A stretch of DNA of 64,000 nucleotides, from contig NZ_MSPW01000004.1 of NCBI RefSeq assembly GCF_001955655.1, positions 248,001 to 312,000 of the forward strand, written 5' to 3'. Positions 1 to 8,826 of the stretch are shown piece by piece. The notes under the pieces are model-generated. The model was not told the origin of the DNA and did not search any database. It saw only the letters and a list, made by a program, of their open reading frames with translations. The first letter of the stretch is position 1. Each line of letters begins with the position of its first letter. Origin of the DNA: Viridibacillus arenosi. GTDB lineage: Bacteria; Bacillota; Bacilli; Bacillales_A; Planococcaceae. Position numbers and translations under genes: made by a program.

Positions 1-692
1 GTAGCCAAGTGAAAATTGGCTATCTATCACAGCATTTTCAAATTGATAAGCCTAAAGCGCGTCTCATTGATGTTTTCCGTGATGAAGTTTCTGTCACTGA
101 AGTTGATGCTCGTCATATTTTAGCTAAATTTATGTTTTACGGAGCAGATGTTTTTAAGAGAATTGCAGATTTAAGTGGTGGTGAACGTATGCGACTTAGA
201 TTGGCACAGCTCATGCATCAAGACGTCAATTTACTGATCTTAGATGAACCGACAAATCATTTAGATATAGAATCAAGGGAAGTACTAGAAGACGCGTTAG
301 AAGACTTTAAAGGTACTATTTTAGCTATTTCTCATGATCGCTTCTTTTTAAATAAATTGTTTACAAGAACAGTGTGGCTTGAGAATCGGAAGTTAATAAC
401 ATATGAGGGTCCGTACGACTGGGCACGACAAAAGTTTAATGAGAAACAAGCTCTTAACTCACCACAGTCTATAAAACAAGAGAAAAAAACATCTCCAAAA
501 GTAAAAGTAATAAAAAATGATACAAATAAAGAACAAGAAATTGCAAAGATTGAAGCTACTATAAAACAACTGAATCAGAAAATTCATCAAGAGCAGGATT
601 GGAGTTTATATGAACAACTAATAGCTGAGAAAGAAAGAGCAGAGCAGCAACTAGAAGTTTTATTGGAGCAATGGATGGAAGAATTAGAATGA
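1..692 (+). CDS. ABC-F family ATPase, C-terminal part (5' end outside window)
   Basis: The gene runs in from the left edge: the frame is open to base 3, so the GTG at 9 is internal and not a start. The visible part is the second nucleotide-binding domain of an ABC-F protein: signature LSGGERMRLRLAQ, Walker B LLILDEPTNHLD with the ABC-F hallmark PTNHLD, and switch AISHDR. A Lys/Glu-rich coiled-coil tail follows over roughly the last 85 residues. ABC-F proteins are soluble, lack membrane domains and act on the ribosome in translation or antibiotic protection. The subfamily cannot be decided without the N-terminal half. Confidence 0.93.
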   Translation, partial: SQVKIGYLSQHFQIDKPKARLIDVFRDEVSVTEVDARHILAKFMFYGADVFKRIADLSGGERMRLRLAQLMHQDVNLLILDEPTNHLDIESREVLEDALEDFKGTILAISHDRFFLNKLFTRTVWLENRKLITYEGPYDWARQKFNEKQALNSPQSIKQEKKTSPKVKVIKNDTNKEQEIAKIEATIKQLNQKIHQEQDWSLYEQLIAEKERAEQQLEVLLEQWMEELE

Positions 693-697
693 GCATA

Positions 698-738
698 AAA
701 ATAGCCCTTGATTACATAATGTAATCGAGGGCTAAAAT
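698..738 (-). terminator. Rho-independent terminator
   Basis: A 15-bp stem (702-716 with 720-734, one G-T pair) is followed on the minus strand by a T run (697-701). It ends the PdaC-like gene and may also stop the converging ABC-F transcript. Confidence 0.8.
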
Positions 739-759
739 CATTAGTCTTGGGCTATACAA

Positions 760-2133
760 TTATCTTCTTAACTCAGATATGGTTACAAATTCATAACCTT
801 GTTTTTGTAAGTAAGCTAAAACAGAGTCTAAACCTTGAGCTGTTGTAGGTTGAATATCATGCATTAAAATAATAGCGCCATCATGACTATACTGTTTGAC
901 CATAGTCAATAGTGTTTTAGGATTACGATGTTTCCAATCAAGTGTATCAACATCCCATAAGATAACTGGTAGTTTATTTTGTGAACGCACTCTCTCGTTG
1001 ATTGAACCATAAGGTGGACGGAATAACGTTGGTTTTTCTCCCGTAGCTCTTTTAATTTCCTCATTGGTGCGGTTGATTTCAGCTTTAATCTTCTTATTTG
1101 AAAGAGTGACTAAATTTGTATGTGAAAATGAGTGATTGCCAATTTCATGTCCAGCACTCGCAACTTTTTTAGCAAGCTTTTGATTGTACATTGCTTGGCT
1201 TCCAAGCATGAAGAACGTTGCCTTTGCATTGTATTTCTTAAGCGTTTTTAAGATTTTCGGTGTTACTTTTGCGTTAGGCCCATCATCAAATGTTAATGCA
1301 ATTTGTTTCTTTCTTGTACCATCTGGATTTATTCCTGCCATTTTGAACGGTTTAGCCAGTATACTATTTACAGAAGAAAGTGGTATCTTAATCTTAGAGA
1401 TAGCATTACTATTATCGGACAGTTTCGCTCCGTCAAAATAAATGTATAAAGAGCTATCAGTTAAAGAAAAATGCTTATAATTTGAATACGTAGGTGCTAT
1501 AGCATTTTTTAACTTTGTTGTATTGATATATGTTTTAAACTGGTCATCACTTTTTATCTGTTTTTCAACAAAAGGTATAAGTTTTGACAGATTATTTTCG
1601 TTTTTAATAACGTTGTTTAAAAACAACTGTTTCTTATTTTTTTTATCATACATAAAGGTTTGGATTGTTTTTTCTTTACTTCCTGTGCCTTTATATGTAT
1701 TTTGAGTTAAAACAAACGAGTAGTAATTCTTTTTATGATACAAAGTTTTAAATGTTATTGTTAACTTACCAACTTTATTTGCATCATTTTGGAGTACTTC
1801 CTCCATGCTAGCTAAGTAGGTATCGCGCGTCTTATAAACGGCATCTTTCATAACTTTGTTGAATTCTTTATCTTCAGTTTGAGGATATTCAATTGAATAG
1901 GGCATACGATGGTCTTCTGAAATAATAGAGGCAATTTTTATACCGGTATATTTCGAATCCTTTGTTTGATGCTCAGGTGGTGCTGCTAAAGCGACCCCAT
2001 TTGTTACTGAAGATTCTTTGTCGTTTTTTGGTACTAAAAAAAAGAAAAGCAAAACAGCAGATAGTGCTAAAACACTACAAATTAATATTGTGTCAATCCA
2101 AAGCCCTCTTTTTTTAGGGCGTGATGTGGTCAT
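760..2133 (-). CDS. PdaC-like peptidoglycan/polysaccharide deacetylase
   Basis: 457 residues: a short cytoplasmic start, one membrane anchor (about 11-33), an extracellular DUF4163/DUF3298-type region (about 60-255) and a C-terminal NodB deacetylase domain (about 275-457). All five NodB motifs are visible: TFDDGP (281-286, catalytic Asp and metal-binding Asp), NHSFSH (333-338, metal histidines), RPPYG (372-376), WDVDTLDW and LMHD (catalytic His). Length and domain order match B. subtilis PdaC, which N-deacetylates MurNAc in peptidoglycan and confers lysozyme resistance; substrate here is inferred. The ATG has an AAAGGAGGT site 9 nt upstream. It is monocistronic, between a terminator and a divergent ThrE-type gene. 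Confidence 0.92.
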   Translation of the reverse strand: MTTSRPKKRGLWIDTILICSVLALSAVLLFFFLVPKNDKESSVTNGVALAAPPEHQTKDSKYTGIKIASIISEDHRMPYSIEYPQTEDKEFNKVMKDAVYKTRDTYLASMEEVLQNDANKVGKLTITFKTLYHKKNYYSFVLTQNTYKGTGSKEKTIQTFMYDKKNKKQLFLNNVIKNENNLSKLIPFVEKQIKSDDQFKTYINTTKLKNAIAPTYSNYKHFSLTDSSLYIYFDGAKLSDNSNAISKIKIPLSSVNSILAKPFKMAGINPDGTRKKQIALTFDDGPNAKVTPKILKTLKKYNAKATFFMLGSQAMYNQKLAKKVASAGHEIGNHSFSHTNLVTLSNKKIKAEINRTNEEIKRATGEKPTLFRPPYGSINERVRSQNKLPVILWDVDTLDWKHRNPKTLLTMVKQYSHDGAIILMHDIQPTTAQGLDSVLAYLQKQGYEFVTISELRR

Positions 2134-2364
2134 TTCCCCAAGACCTCCTTTAAAACTATTATGTGTTCTATTCTATACGATTAGACGGCGAAGTGGCGCG
2201 AAAAGTTTTGAATTTATGTTAAAAAATCATCTTTTGTTGAAAAATAAGTAAAAATGACGCAAAAGAGGCATTTTGCCATGCAAGATATTACATTTTTTTA
2301 CTAATAATTGGTCTTACATAACGTATTTTTGGTGAATTTTGTTTATGAAGGGCAGGAGAAAGCC

Positions 2365-3114
2365 GTGATTGAAATGGAAGAAGAGGAACTTGCGATAGAT
2401 TGTTTTCTTCTAGCTGGAAGATTACTTATGCAAAGTGGAGCAGAAACGTATCGTGCTGAAGATACGATGTTACGTATGGCGAATTCCCAAGGATTAACAT
2501 CCGCGCAGAGTTTTGTGACACCTACAGGAATAATATTTTCAGCTGGTCATAAAAGGCCAACAAGAATTGTTCAAATACCAAGACGCTCGACAGATTTAGA
2601 GAAAATTGCGCTTGTAAATGGTGTATCACGTCGATTAACTGCAGAGCAAATTACTTTGTCAGAGGCGTTTGAGGAATTACAACGAATAGATCGTTCAAAT
2701 TTATATTTCCCGACATGGCTTCAAATAGTCGCTTCGGCTATTGCAAGTGGATGTTTTTTGATATTATTTGAAGGTGTTTGGAAGGATGTTCCTGCAGCGA
2801 TTTTAGCTGGCGGAATTGGTTTTTTGCTTTTTGTTTTAATGCATGAGTTAACAAAGGTAAAGTTTTTTGCAGAATTCACAGCTGCATTGTTTGTAGGTAT
2901 TACAGCGTTTATAACAGTAAAATTGGGAATAGGTATCCAAATAGATAAAATTATTATTGCTTCTGTGATGCCGTTAGTACCAGGCTTACTTATTGCAAAT
3001 GCAGTGCGGGACTTGATGGCAGGACATTTTGTATCCGGAGTAGCTAAAGGAACGGAAGCTTTTTTAACGGCATTTGCGATCGGTGCGGGTGTTGCACTAG
3101 TATTGTCATTTTAG
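2365..3114 (+). CDS. ThrE-type threonine/serine exporter subunit (YjjP/DUF1212)
   Basis: About 249 residues. The first ~110 residues form the cytosolic DUF1212 domain (LLMQSGAETYRAEDTM, then SFVTPTGIIFS), followed by about five hydrophobic helices ending at residue 249. This is the N-terminal half of the ThrE exporter fold found fused in Corynebacterium ThrE and split in many Firmicutes; substrate is inferred. A TTG at 2308 also opens the frame, but AGGAG at 2354-2358 lies 6 nt before GTG 2365, so that start is preferred. It is followed after 10 nt by its partner gene. Confidence 0.88.
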   Translation: MIEMEEEELAIDCFLLAGRLLMQSGAETYRAEDTMLRMANSQGLTSAQSFVTPTGIIFSAGHKRPTRIVQIPRRSTDLEKIALVNGVSRRLTAEQITLSEAFEELQRIDRSNLYFPTWLQIVASAIASGCFLILFEGVWKDVPAAILAGGIGFLLFVLMHELTKVKFFAEFTAALFVGITAFITVKLGIGIQIDKIIIASVMPLVPGLLIANAVRDLMAGHFVSGVAKGTEAFLTAFAIGAGVALVLSF

Positions 3115-3124
3115 GAGGAATACT

Positions 3125-3589
3125 ATGTTTTGGGTCACCCAAGGAGTTCTTAGTTTTTTAGCAACAGCTGGTTTTGGAATTATTTTTAATGCACCTAAAA
3201 AAACTCTATTCCATTGTGGGTTAGTGGGAGCCATCGGATGGCTAATATACTATTCTCTATTGAAGCATGGTATGGATGCTGTATTAGCTTCATTTGCGGG
3301 TTCGTTTGTTATTTCGATTGTGGCACATATGTTGGCAAGACGTTTTAAAATGCCGATGATTATCTTTAGCGTTGCTGGTATTATTCCTCTCGTACCTGGG
3401 GGAATGGCTTACAATGCAATGAGACATGTCGTTGAAAATGAATATCTTGAAAGCATTCAATATGCAGCAAGGGCATTCATTATTACAGGTGCCATTGTTA
3501 TGGGGCTTGTCTTCGCAGAGGTGTTTATGCAACTCATTTTCAATGTAATACGCAAACGTAAGGCAAAAGCGTTACAAAATGAAATTTAA
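3125..3589 (+). CDS. ThrE-type exporter second subunit (YjjB/DUF3815)
   Basis: 154 residues, four to five transmembrane helices, with the family signature IIPLVPGGMAYNAMR at about residues 91-105. This is the C-terminal half of the ThrE permease; together with the preceding gene it should form one amino-acid exporter. AGGAGG sits 7 nt before the ATG, within the 10-nt gap to the upstream stop, so translation is likely coupled. A strong terminator follows directly. Confidence 0.88.
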   Translation: MFWVTQGVLSFLATAGFGIIFNAPKKTLFHCGLVGAIGWLIYYSLLKHGMDAVLASFAGSFVISIVAHMLARRFKMPMIIFSVAGIIPLVPGGMAYNAMRHVVENEYLESIQYAARAFIITGAIVMGLVFAEVFMQLIFNVIRKRKAKALQNEI

Positions 3590-3597
3590 AGAGATAA

Positions 3598-3636
3598 ATG
3601 GCCATCGCTAATTTGAGCGATGGCCATCTTTTATTT
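3598..3636 (+). terminator. Rho-independent terminator
   Basis: Perfect 12-bp stem (3598-3609 with 3616-3627) then a T-rich tail; ends the two-gene exporter operon. Confidence 0.88.
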
Positions 3637-3669
3637 ACGAACTGTATTTATTGAAATAAATATAAGAAA

Positions 3670-5685
3670 TTATTTTAAAAGGTTTTCAACCTCTTTAGGT
3701 GTAATAGGATGGCTAATATGATAGCCTTGTGCTGCATCACAGCCAAATGATGTAAGTAATTCGAGTTGCTCTGCTGTTTCAACCCCCTCAGCTAAAACAC
3801 GCATATTGATAGATTTTCCAAATTGGATCATACCTTGTATTAATTTTTGCGCTTTCTTCTGATATTGAAGTGTTGAAATAAATGTTTGGTCAATTTTAAT
3901 TTCAGCTAATGGTAAGAGTTGCATGAATCGGAAAGATGCATATCCTGTACCAAAGTCATCAAGGACGAAGACAATACCGTCAGCTTCTAATTGCTTCATC
4001 TGTTGAATTATAGAAGTTTCGGCTTCAGCTTCTAAAGCAAATTTTTCTGTAATTTCAATTTGCAATAGTTTAGCAGGACAATTTGTTTTCTCTAATACTT
4101 TTCTAATATGTTGTACCATGTTTTTATCACGGAATTCTCGTACAGATGAGTTAATACTTACTTTTAAATCTAAGCCTTTTTTGTGCCAAGCTACTGCTTG
4201 TAAACAAGCTTGTTCAAGCATAAAAGCGCCAATATCATTAATCAAACCAGTTTCTTCGGCGATTGGGATTAAGACATCTGGTGTAACGATACCAATTTCC
4301 TCGTCTTCCCAACGTACGAGGGCTTCTACACCAGTAATATTACCTGTCTCTAAATTTAACTGGGGTTGATAGAGTACTTTTAAGTTCTTTTTATCCAGAG
4401 CAATTAGTAGGCGCTTTTCAATAATGGCCTTTGTACTAAGTGCTTTATGATCAGCTTTTGTTAAACTAATAATATTGCCCCCACCATCAGAACGCACTTT
4501 AGAAATTGCTGCATGTGAAGCTTTCACTAAATGTGAGAATGATGACTGATCTTCAGGGTATTTTGTAATACCTCCGCTAATTGAAAGTGGTAGTGCACGA
4601 TTGTTTACATAAATAGGGTGTTGTTTTAGATAGGCAAGGAAACCTTGGATAAACCATTCACCAAGTGGAGTTAATACGACAAATTCATCTATACCGACTC
4701 GAGCCATTGTGCTATCTTGGAAATATATCTTCATACGGTTTGTGAATTCCTGTAAAAGGACGATTTCTGTTTGTTCATCATAAATTTCCTTCAAAGAGTA
4801 AAATTTATCAATGCTTAGGTAAACAAATGTAAAGTGATTCTTTTCTTGAATCATGTCAGTGACAATTTGTTCTAAACGATAGCGATTCATTAAACCAGTT
4901 TCTTGATCGATATAAGCGATTTTTTCTAAGCGGTTTTGTAGCAATTTTTTTTCTGTAATATCATTTTCGAGCAGTATAAAGTAGGAAGGGTTTTTGCATG
5001 TCACGAAAATCGGGATAGCCGTTAAATCGACCCAATAGGATAAACCGTCTTTCGACATTTTTTCAACTTCGCCCTTCCAAGCCTTGCCGTTTTTAAGGGA
5101 TGTCCAAATGTTATTTGCATCAGCAGTTCCGTCATCTGTTTGAGGGAACATTTGCCAAAATGTTTTGCCTATAATTCGTTTTGGTGTCCATTTGCTCCGT
5201 TTTAAGAAATTGTTGTTTGCGAAATTGATTAAACCTTCTTGATCCATCGTTAACATCATAAAGGAGGATTCCAATCCTGATTTCAAGCTAATTAATTCTT
5301 GATAAGGTGATGGGTCTTTTTGAATCTCATCTGTCATTTCAAAATGGAAAAATACATAACGCTCGTTTTCGATAGTAAATGCTTTTGCTAAAGCAGACGA
5401 AAAGATAGCTTCTTTATTTTTTGCTATGAATGCCATTTTATCGAAATGGAAAGGTTCAGGAGAACGTAAAAGCTTTGTCCATCCTTCTTTATGTAGGCCT
5501 GATTTCTCTGCTTCAATGAAGGGGGTAAATTTACCAAGGACTTCATCCGCAGAATAGCCGAAAGTTTTTTCGGCTTGGCGATTCCATGCTGCTACGATTC
5601 CTTCATGATTAACAATCATCATTGGAAATGGCATTTGGTTCAAAACTGAATTGGCTGTACTAAAAATTGTTTGAGTTTCATTCAT
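3670..5685 (-). CDS. PAS-PAS-GGDEF-EAL cyclic-di-GMP protein
   Basis: 671 residues: PAS (about 15-120, MMIVNHEGIVAAWN), PAS (about 140-250), GGDEF (about 255-405) and EAL (about 415-671). The GGDEF signature is degenerate, GIDEF at 331-335, so cyclase activity is doubtful and the domain may only bind GTP. The EAL domain looks complete: EALVRW (454-459), an Asn in SINSS, Glu in EITEKF, DDFGTG, KIDQTF, EGVE and QGY. The likely role is a cytoplasmic c-di-GMP phosphodiesterase whose PAS domains sense a signal. No membrane helices are seen. The ATG at 5685 has AAGGAG 11 nt upstream. It stands alone. Confidence 0.93.
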   Translation of the reverse strand: MNETQTIFSTANSVLNQMPFPMMIVNHEGIVAAWNRQAEKTFGYSADEVLGKFTPFIEAEKSGLHKEGWTKLLRSPEPFHFDKMAFIAKNKEAIFSSALAKAFTIENERYVFFHFEMTDEIQKDPSPYQELISLKSGLESSFMMLTMDQEGLINFANNNFLKRSKWTPKRIIGKTFWQMFPQTDDGTADANNIWTSLKNGKAWKGEVEKMSKDGLSYWVDLTAIPIFVTCKNPSYFILLENDITEKKLLQNRLEKIAYIDQETGLMNRYRLEQIVTDMIQEKNHFTFVYLSIDKFYSLKEIYDEQTEIVLLQEFTNRMKIYFQDSTMARVGIDEFVVLTPLGEWFIQGFLAYLKQHPIYVNNRALPLSISGGITKYPEDQSSFSHLVKASHAAISKVRSDGGGNIISLTKADHKALSTKAIIEKRLLIALDKKNLKVLYQPQLNLETGNITGVEALVRWEDEEIGIVTPDVLIPIAEETGLINDIGAFMLEQACLQAVAWHKKGLDLKVSINSSVREFRDKNMVQHIRKVLEKTNCPAKLLQIEITEKFALEAEAETSIIQQMKQLEADGIVFVLDDFGTGYASFRFMQLLPLAEIKIDQTFISTLQYQKKAQKLIQGMIQFGKSINMRVLAEGVETAEQLELLTSFGCDAAQGYHISHPITPKEVENLLK

Positions 5686-5887
5686 GCATGCGACGACTCC
5701 TTGAAATTACTATATCTATCATTATAGTGAAAAGATTGTCATCCGTCATTAGTAATAGGTAATGTATATAAAAGAAATTCAGAATTATATATTAATATTA
5801 GTGATATATAAAGGATAAAATGGGTAGAAATATGCAAAAAAATATTCAAAATACAGTAAAATATAATTACTATTGAGGGGTTTGGTA

Positions 5888-6805
5888 ATGAATCATCAGT
5901 CACATAGATTAAGAGGGATAATTCTGATTATTTCTGGAGCGATGCTTTGGGGTGCTACTGGGCCGCTTATGGAGTGGGTATTATCTAATAGTGAGTTAAC
6001 TGTACCGTTTATGCTAACAGTCCGCCTCGTTTTGGCAGGTATAATACTATTGTCCTTTTTATTGATAACTAAAAAAGATGTAACAAGTATTTGGAGATAT
6101 CCTGTTTGGTGGAGGAAATTAGTCATATTTGGCGTTTTAGGAATGCTTGGAGTGCAATATTCATTCGTAGCAGCTATTGATGCTAGTAATGCAGTTGTAG
6201 CCACATTACTACAATTTTTGGCACCTATTTTCATTATTATTTTTGTTTCAATCTCATATCGCAAATGGCCACCAAAATACCAAGTATTAGGTATTCTAGG
6301 GACGCTTGTTGGTTTGTTTTTATTACTCACGAATGCTTCCTTTGAGACATTGCTCGTAAGTTCTGAAGCTCTTTTATGGGGAGTTGTGGTTGGGTTAACA
6401 TTTGCTTTTTATACTTTATATCCTGCAGCTATTATGAAGGAATGGGGTGTACTTATTGTAGTAGGATGGGGAATGCTAATCGGTGGTATTGTACTAGGTG
6501 TAATTTCGCGAGTCTGGAGTTCAGATGAATGGAGCCTATTGTTAGACCCGAAAATTGCATTAATGCTAACTGCTATTATTTTCTTTGGAACAGCTGCCTT
6601 TGTATTGTTTTTAAGTAGTATGAAATATATAACAGCTGTAGAAACAAGTGTGTTGTCGAGTATGGAACCATTAACAGCTATGATCATTTCTGTTATTTGG
6701 TTAGGAAGAACACTAGCAATATGGCAAATTGTAGGAATCGTAATTATGCTTGTTTGTGTGACATGGCTTTCCATTGAAGGGGATAAGCAACAAGCAGATG
6801 AATAA
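5888..6805 (+). CDS. EamA/DMT-family transporter
   Basis: 305 residues with about ten hydrophobic helices in two EamA repeats (about 10-145 and 155-295). The repeat signatures are GAMLWGATGPLMEW near the start and SVLSSMEPLTAMIISVIWLG in the second half. The frame opens at TTG 5873, but GAGGGG (5875-5880) overlaps that start and sits 7 nt before ATG 5888, which is chosen. These are inner-membrane drug/metabolite transporters; the substrate cannot be read from sequence. Confidence 0.9.
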   Translation: MNHQSHRLRGIILIISGAMLWGATGPLMEWVLSNSELTVPFMLTVRLVLAGIILLSFLLITKKDVTSIWRYPVWWRKLVIFGVLGMLGVQYSFVAAIDASNAVVATLLQFLAPIFIIIFVSISYRKWPPKYQVLGILGTLVGLFLLLTNASFETLLVSSEALLWGVVVGLTFAFYTLYPAAIMKEWGVLIVVGWGMLIGGIVLGVISRVWSSDEWSLLLDPKIALMLTAIIFFGTAAFVLFLSSMKYITAVETSVLSSMEPLTAMIISVIWLGRTLAIWQIVGIVIMLVCVTWLSIEGDKQQADE

Positions 6806-6915
6806 ATTTGGATAAAAAATAAATACCACTGTGTTTTTAAAGAGGTTTTTTATTAGATACTAAATTAGTGTGAAAAATTGTATTATCTATTTCGAAGCTC
6901 ATTACTTATAAATTG

Positions 6916-6950
6916 CCTCTTTCACTTTTGGAGTGAAGGGGTTTTTTTTA
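6916..6950 (+). terminator. Rho-independent terminator
   Basis: Stem of about 10 bp with wobble pairs (6917-6926 with 6932-6941) followed by eight T; about 110 nt after the EamA gene. Confidence 0.75.
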
Positions 6951-7092
6951 GATATTTATGAGTAAAAAAAATTTATCATATTATCATTCAAAATATTTCG
7001 AGTTTTTATAGCACAAGTTATGTCTATTTTGTGGCATAATAAGGAATAATTAAATAAATTTCGAGAGACGAAATGAATGTGGGGGTTATACC

Positions 7093-8826
7093 ATGAAGAC
7101 AATGTTTTCATACATAAAACCATACAAATGGTTCGCTGTTATTGCTATTTCGCTCATGCTTGTAGAGCTTGCTGTTGAATTAATGCAACCATTAATTATC
7201 AAGAAAATTATTGATGATGGAATCGTTTTACAAGATTCTGCAACTGTTTGGTTATGGGGTAGCATAATGATGTTGATAGCTTTCCTTGGCTTTATTGCAG
7301 GTATTACGAATTCATTTTTTTCAGCACATGCATCACAAAGCTTTGCCTTTGATTTGCGAAATGCATTGTTTAAAAAAGTACAATCATTTACAATGACGAC
7401 GTTTTTGAGGTTTCCAACGGCTGGACTTATTACGCGCTTAACAAGTGATGTATCTCAAGTACAACAGGTCTTATTTATGAGTCTAAGAGTCATGCTACGT
7501 ACGCCTCTTGTTGTGATTGGTAGTTTAATAATGGCGTTTTATGTGAAGCCATCATTAGCCGTATATCTTGTAATAGGTGCACCGTTTTTAGCTATTTTCT
7601 TATTATTAATGGTTCGGAAAGGTATTACATATTTCTCATCCGTTCAAAAGCGTGTTGACCGAGTCAATCGTGTTATTCAAGAGAATTTACAAGCGATGCG
7701 TTTAGTAAAAGCCTATTTGCGTGGTATGTACGAAGCGAGTAGGTTTGAAAAAGTAGCGAATGCTTTGAAGGTAGATACCTCTAAAGCATTACGAACGATG
7801 GAGTATATTCAGCCCATATTGCTGTTTGTTATGAACGTTAGCTTGCTTGTGGTTCTTTGGTTTGGAGCGGGAAAAATTGAGCAAGGAGAAACACAGATCG
7901 GTGAGCTTGTAGCGATAGTCAACTATGCATTACGTATGACAGGGGCATTTTCAATGTTTTCATTTATTATCGTATTTATTTCACGAGCGAAAGCATCAGC
8001 GGATCGCATGGAGGAAGTATTGTTAATTGAAGAAGGCTTAGAAGATGATGAGATGGATAAAGGATTACTGGAAGTTCGACAACGTGGGACTCTACGTTTT
8101 GACAACGTTTCTTTTAAATATCCACAGACAGATGATTTCGTGTTGCGTAATATCTCTTTTAAATGTGAGCAAGGTGAAAAGTTAGCTATTATGGGTGCGA
8201 CTGGCTCAGGTAAATCGACATTGCTACAGCTATTACCTCGTTTTTACGATACGACGTCTGGGGATATCTTTGTGGATGGAGAGAATGTGAAAAACTGGTC
8301 TTTAGAAAAGTTGCGTGAAGAGATTGGTTATGTACCACAGCGGGCATTGTTATTCACAGGTTCTATCCACGATAACGTAACATGGGGCAATACAGCTGCT
8401 TCAATTGAACAAGTGCAAGAGGCAACAATACAGGCACAAATCCATGATTCAATTCAGCATTTTCCAAATGACTACGAAACTAGAGTTGGTCAAAAGGGAG
8501 TAAACTTATCAGGTGGTCAAAAACAACGATTATCAATTGCTAGGGCATTAATACGTAAACCAGAATTTTTGATTTTAGATGATAGTACGAGTGCACTAGA
8601 TGTCAAAACAGAATCGGCATTATGGAGTGCTCTAGAGGGTGAAGATGCAACAATGCTAGTGGTGACACAGAAAATTCGCACAGCAAAAGGAGCAGACCGA
8701 ATTTTGCTTCTAGAAGACGGATTAGTTTCAGCATTTGGTACTCATGAAGAATTGATGGAAAGTTCTATATTATATCGGAAAATTGCGACTTCACAACAAG
8801 AGCAGGGGGTGGATGATAATGCTTAA
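7093..8826 (+). CDS. Heterodimeric ABC exporter, subunit with non-canonical catalytic residues
   Basis: 577 residues: a six-helix ABC exporter membrane domain (about 1-310) and an ATPase domain. Walker A is GATGSGKST (about 367-375) and the signature LSGGQKQR is intact. Walker B reads LILDDSTSALD, with Asp where the catalytic Glu belongs, and the H-loop His is replaced by Gln (VVTQK). This is the pattern of the degenerate-site subunit in heterodimers such as BmrC/BmrD, YfiB/YfiC or TM287/288. The partner overlaps it by 8 nt. Such pairs export lipophilic drugs or metabolites; the substrate is unknown. The start is ATG after GTGGGGG. Confidence 0.93.
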   Translation: MKTMFSYIKPYKWFAVIAISLMLVELAVELMQPLIIKKIIDDGIVLQDSATVWLWGSIMMLIAFLGFIAGITNSFFSAHASQSFAFDLRNALFKKVQSFTMTTFLRFPTAGLITRLTSDVSQVQQVLFMSLRVMLRTPLVVIGSLIMAFYVKPSLAVYLVIGAPFLAIFLLLMVRKGITYFSSVQKRVDRVNRVIQENLQAMRLVKAYLRGMYEASRFEKVANALKVDTSKALRTMEYIQPILLFVMNVSLLVVLWFGAGKIEQGETQIGELVAIVNYALRMTGAFSMFSFIIVFISRAKASADRMEEVLLIEEGLEDDEMDKGLLEVRQRGTLRFDNVSFKYPQTDDFVLRNISFKCEQGEKLAIMGATGSGKSTLLQLLPRFYDTTSGDIFVDGENVKNWSLEKLREEIGYVPQRALLFTGSIHDNVTWGNTAASIEQVQEATIQAQIHDSIQHFPNDYETRVGQKGVNLSGGQKQRLSIARALIRKPEFLILDDSTSALDVKTESALWSALEGEDATMLVVTQKIRTAKGADRILLLEDGLVSAFGTHEELMESSILYRKIATSQQEQGVDDNA

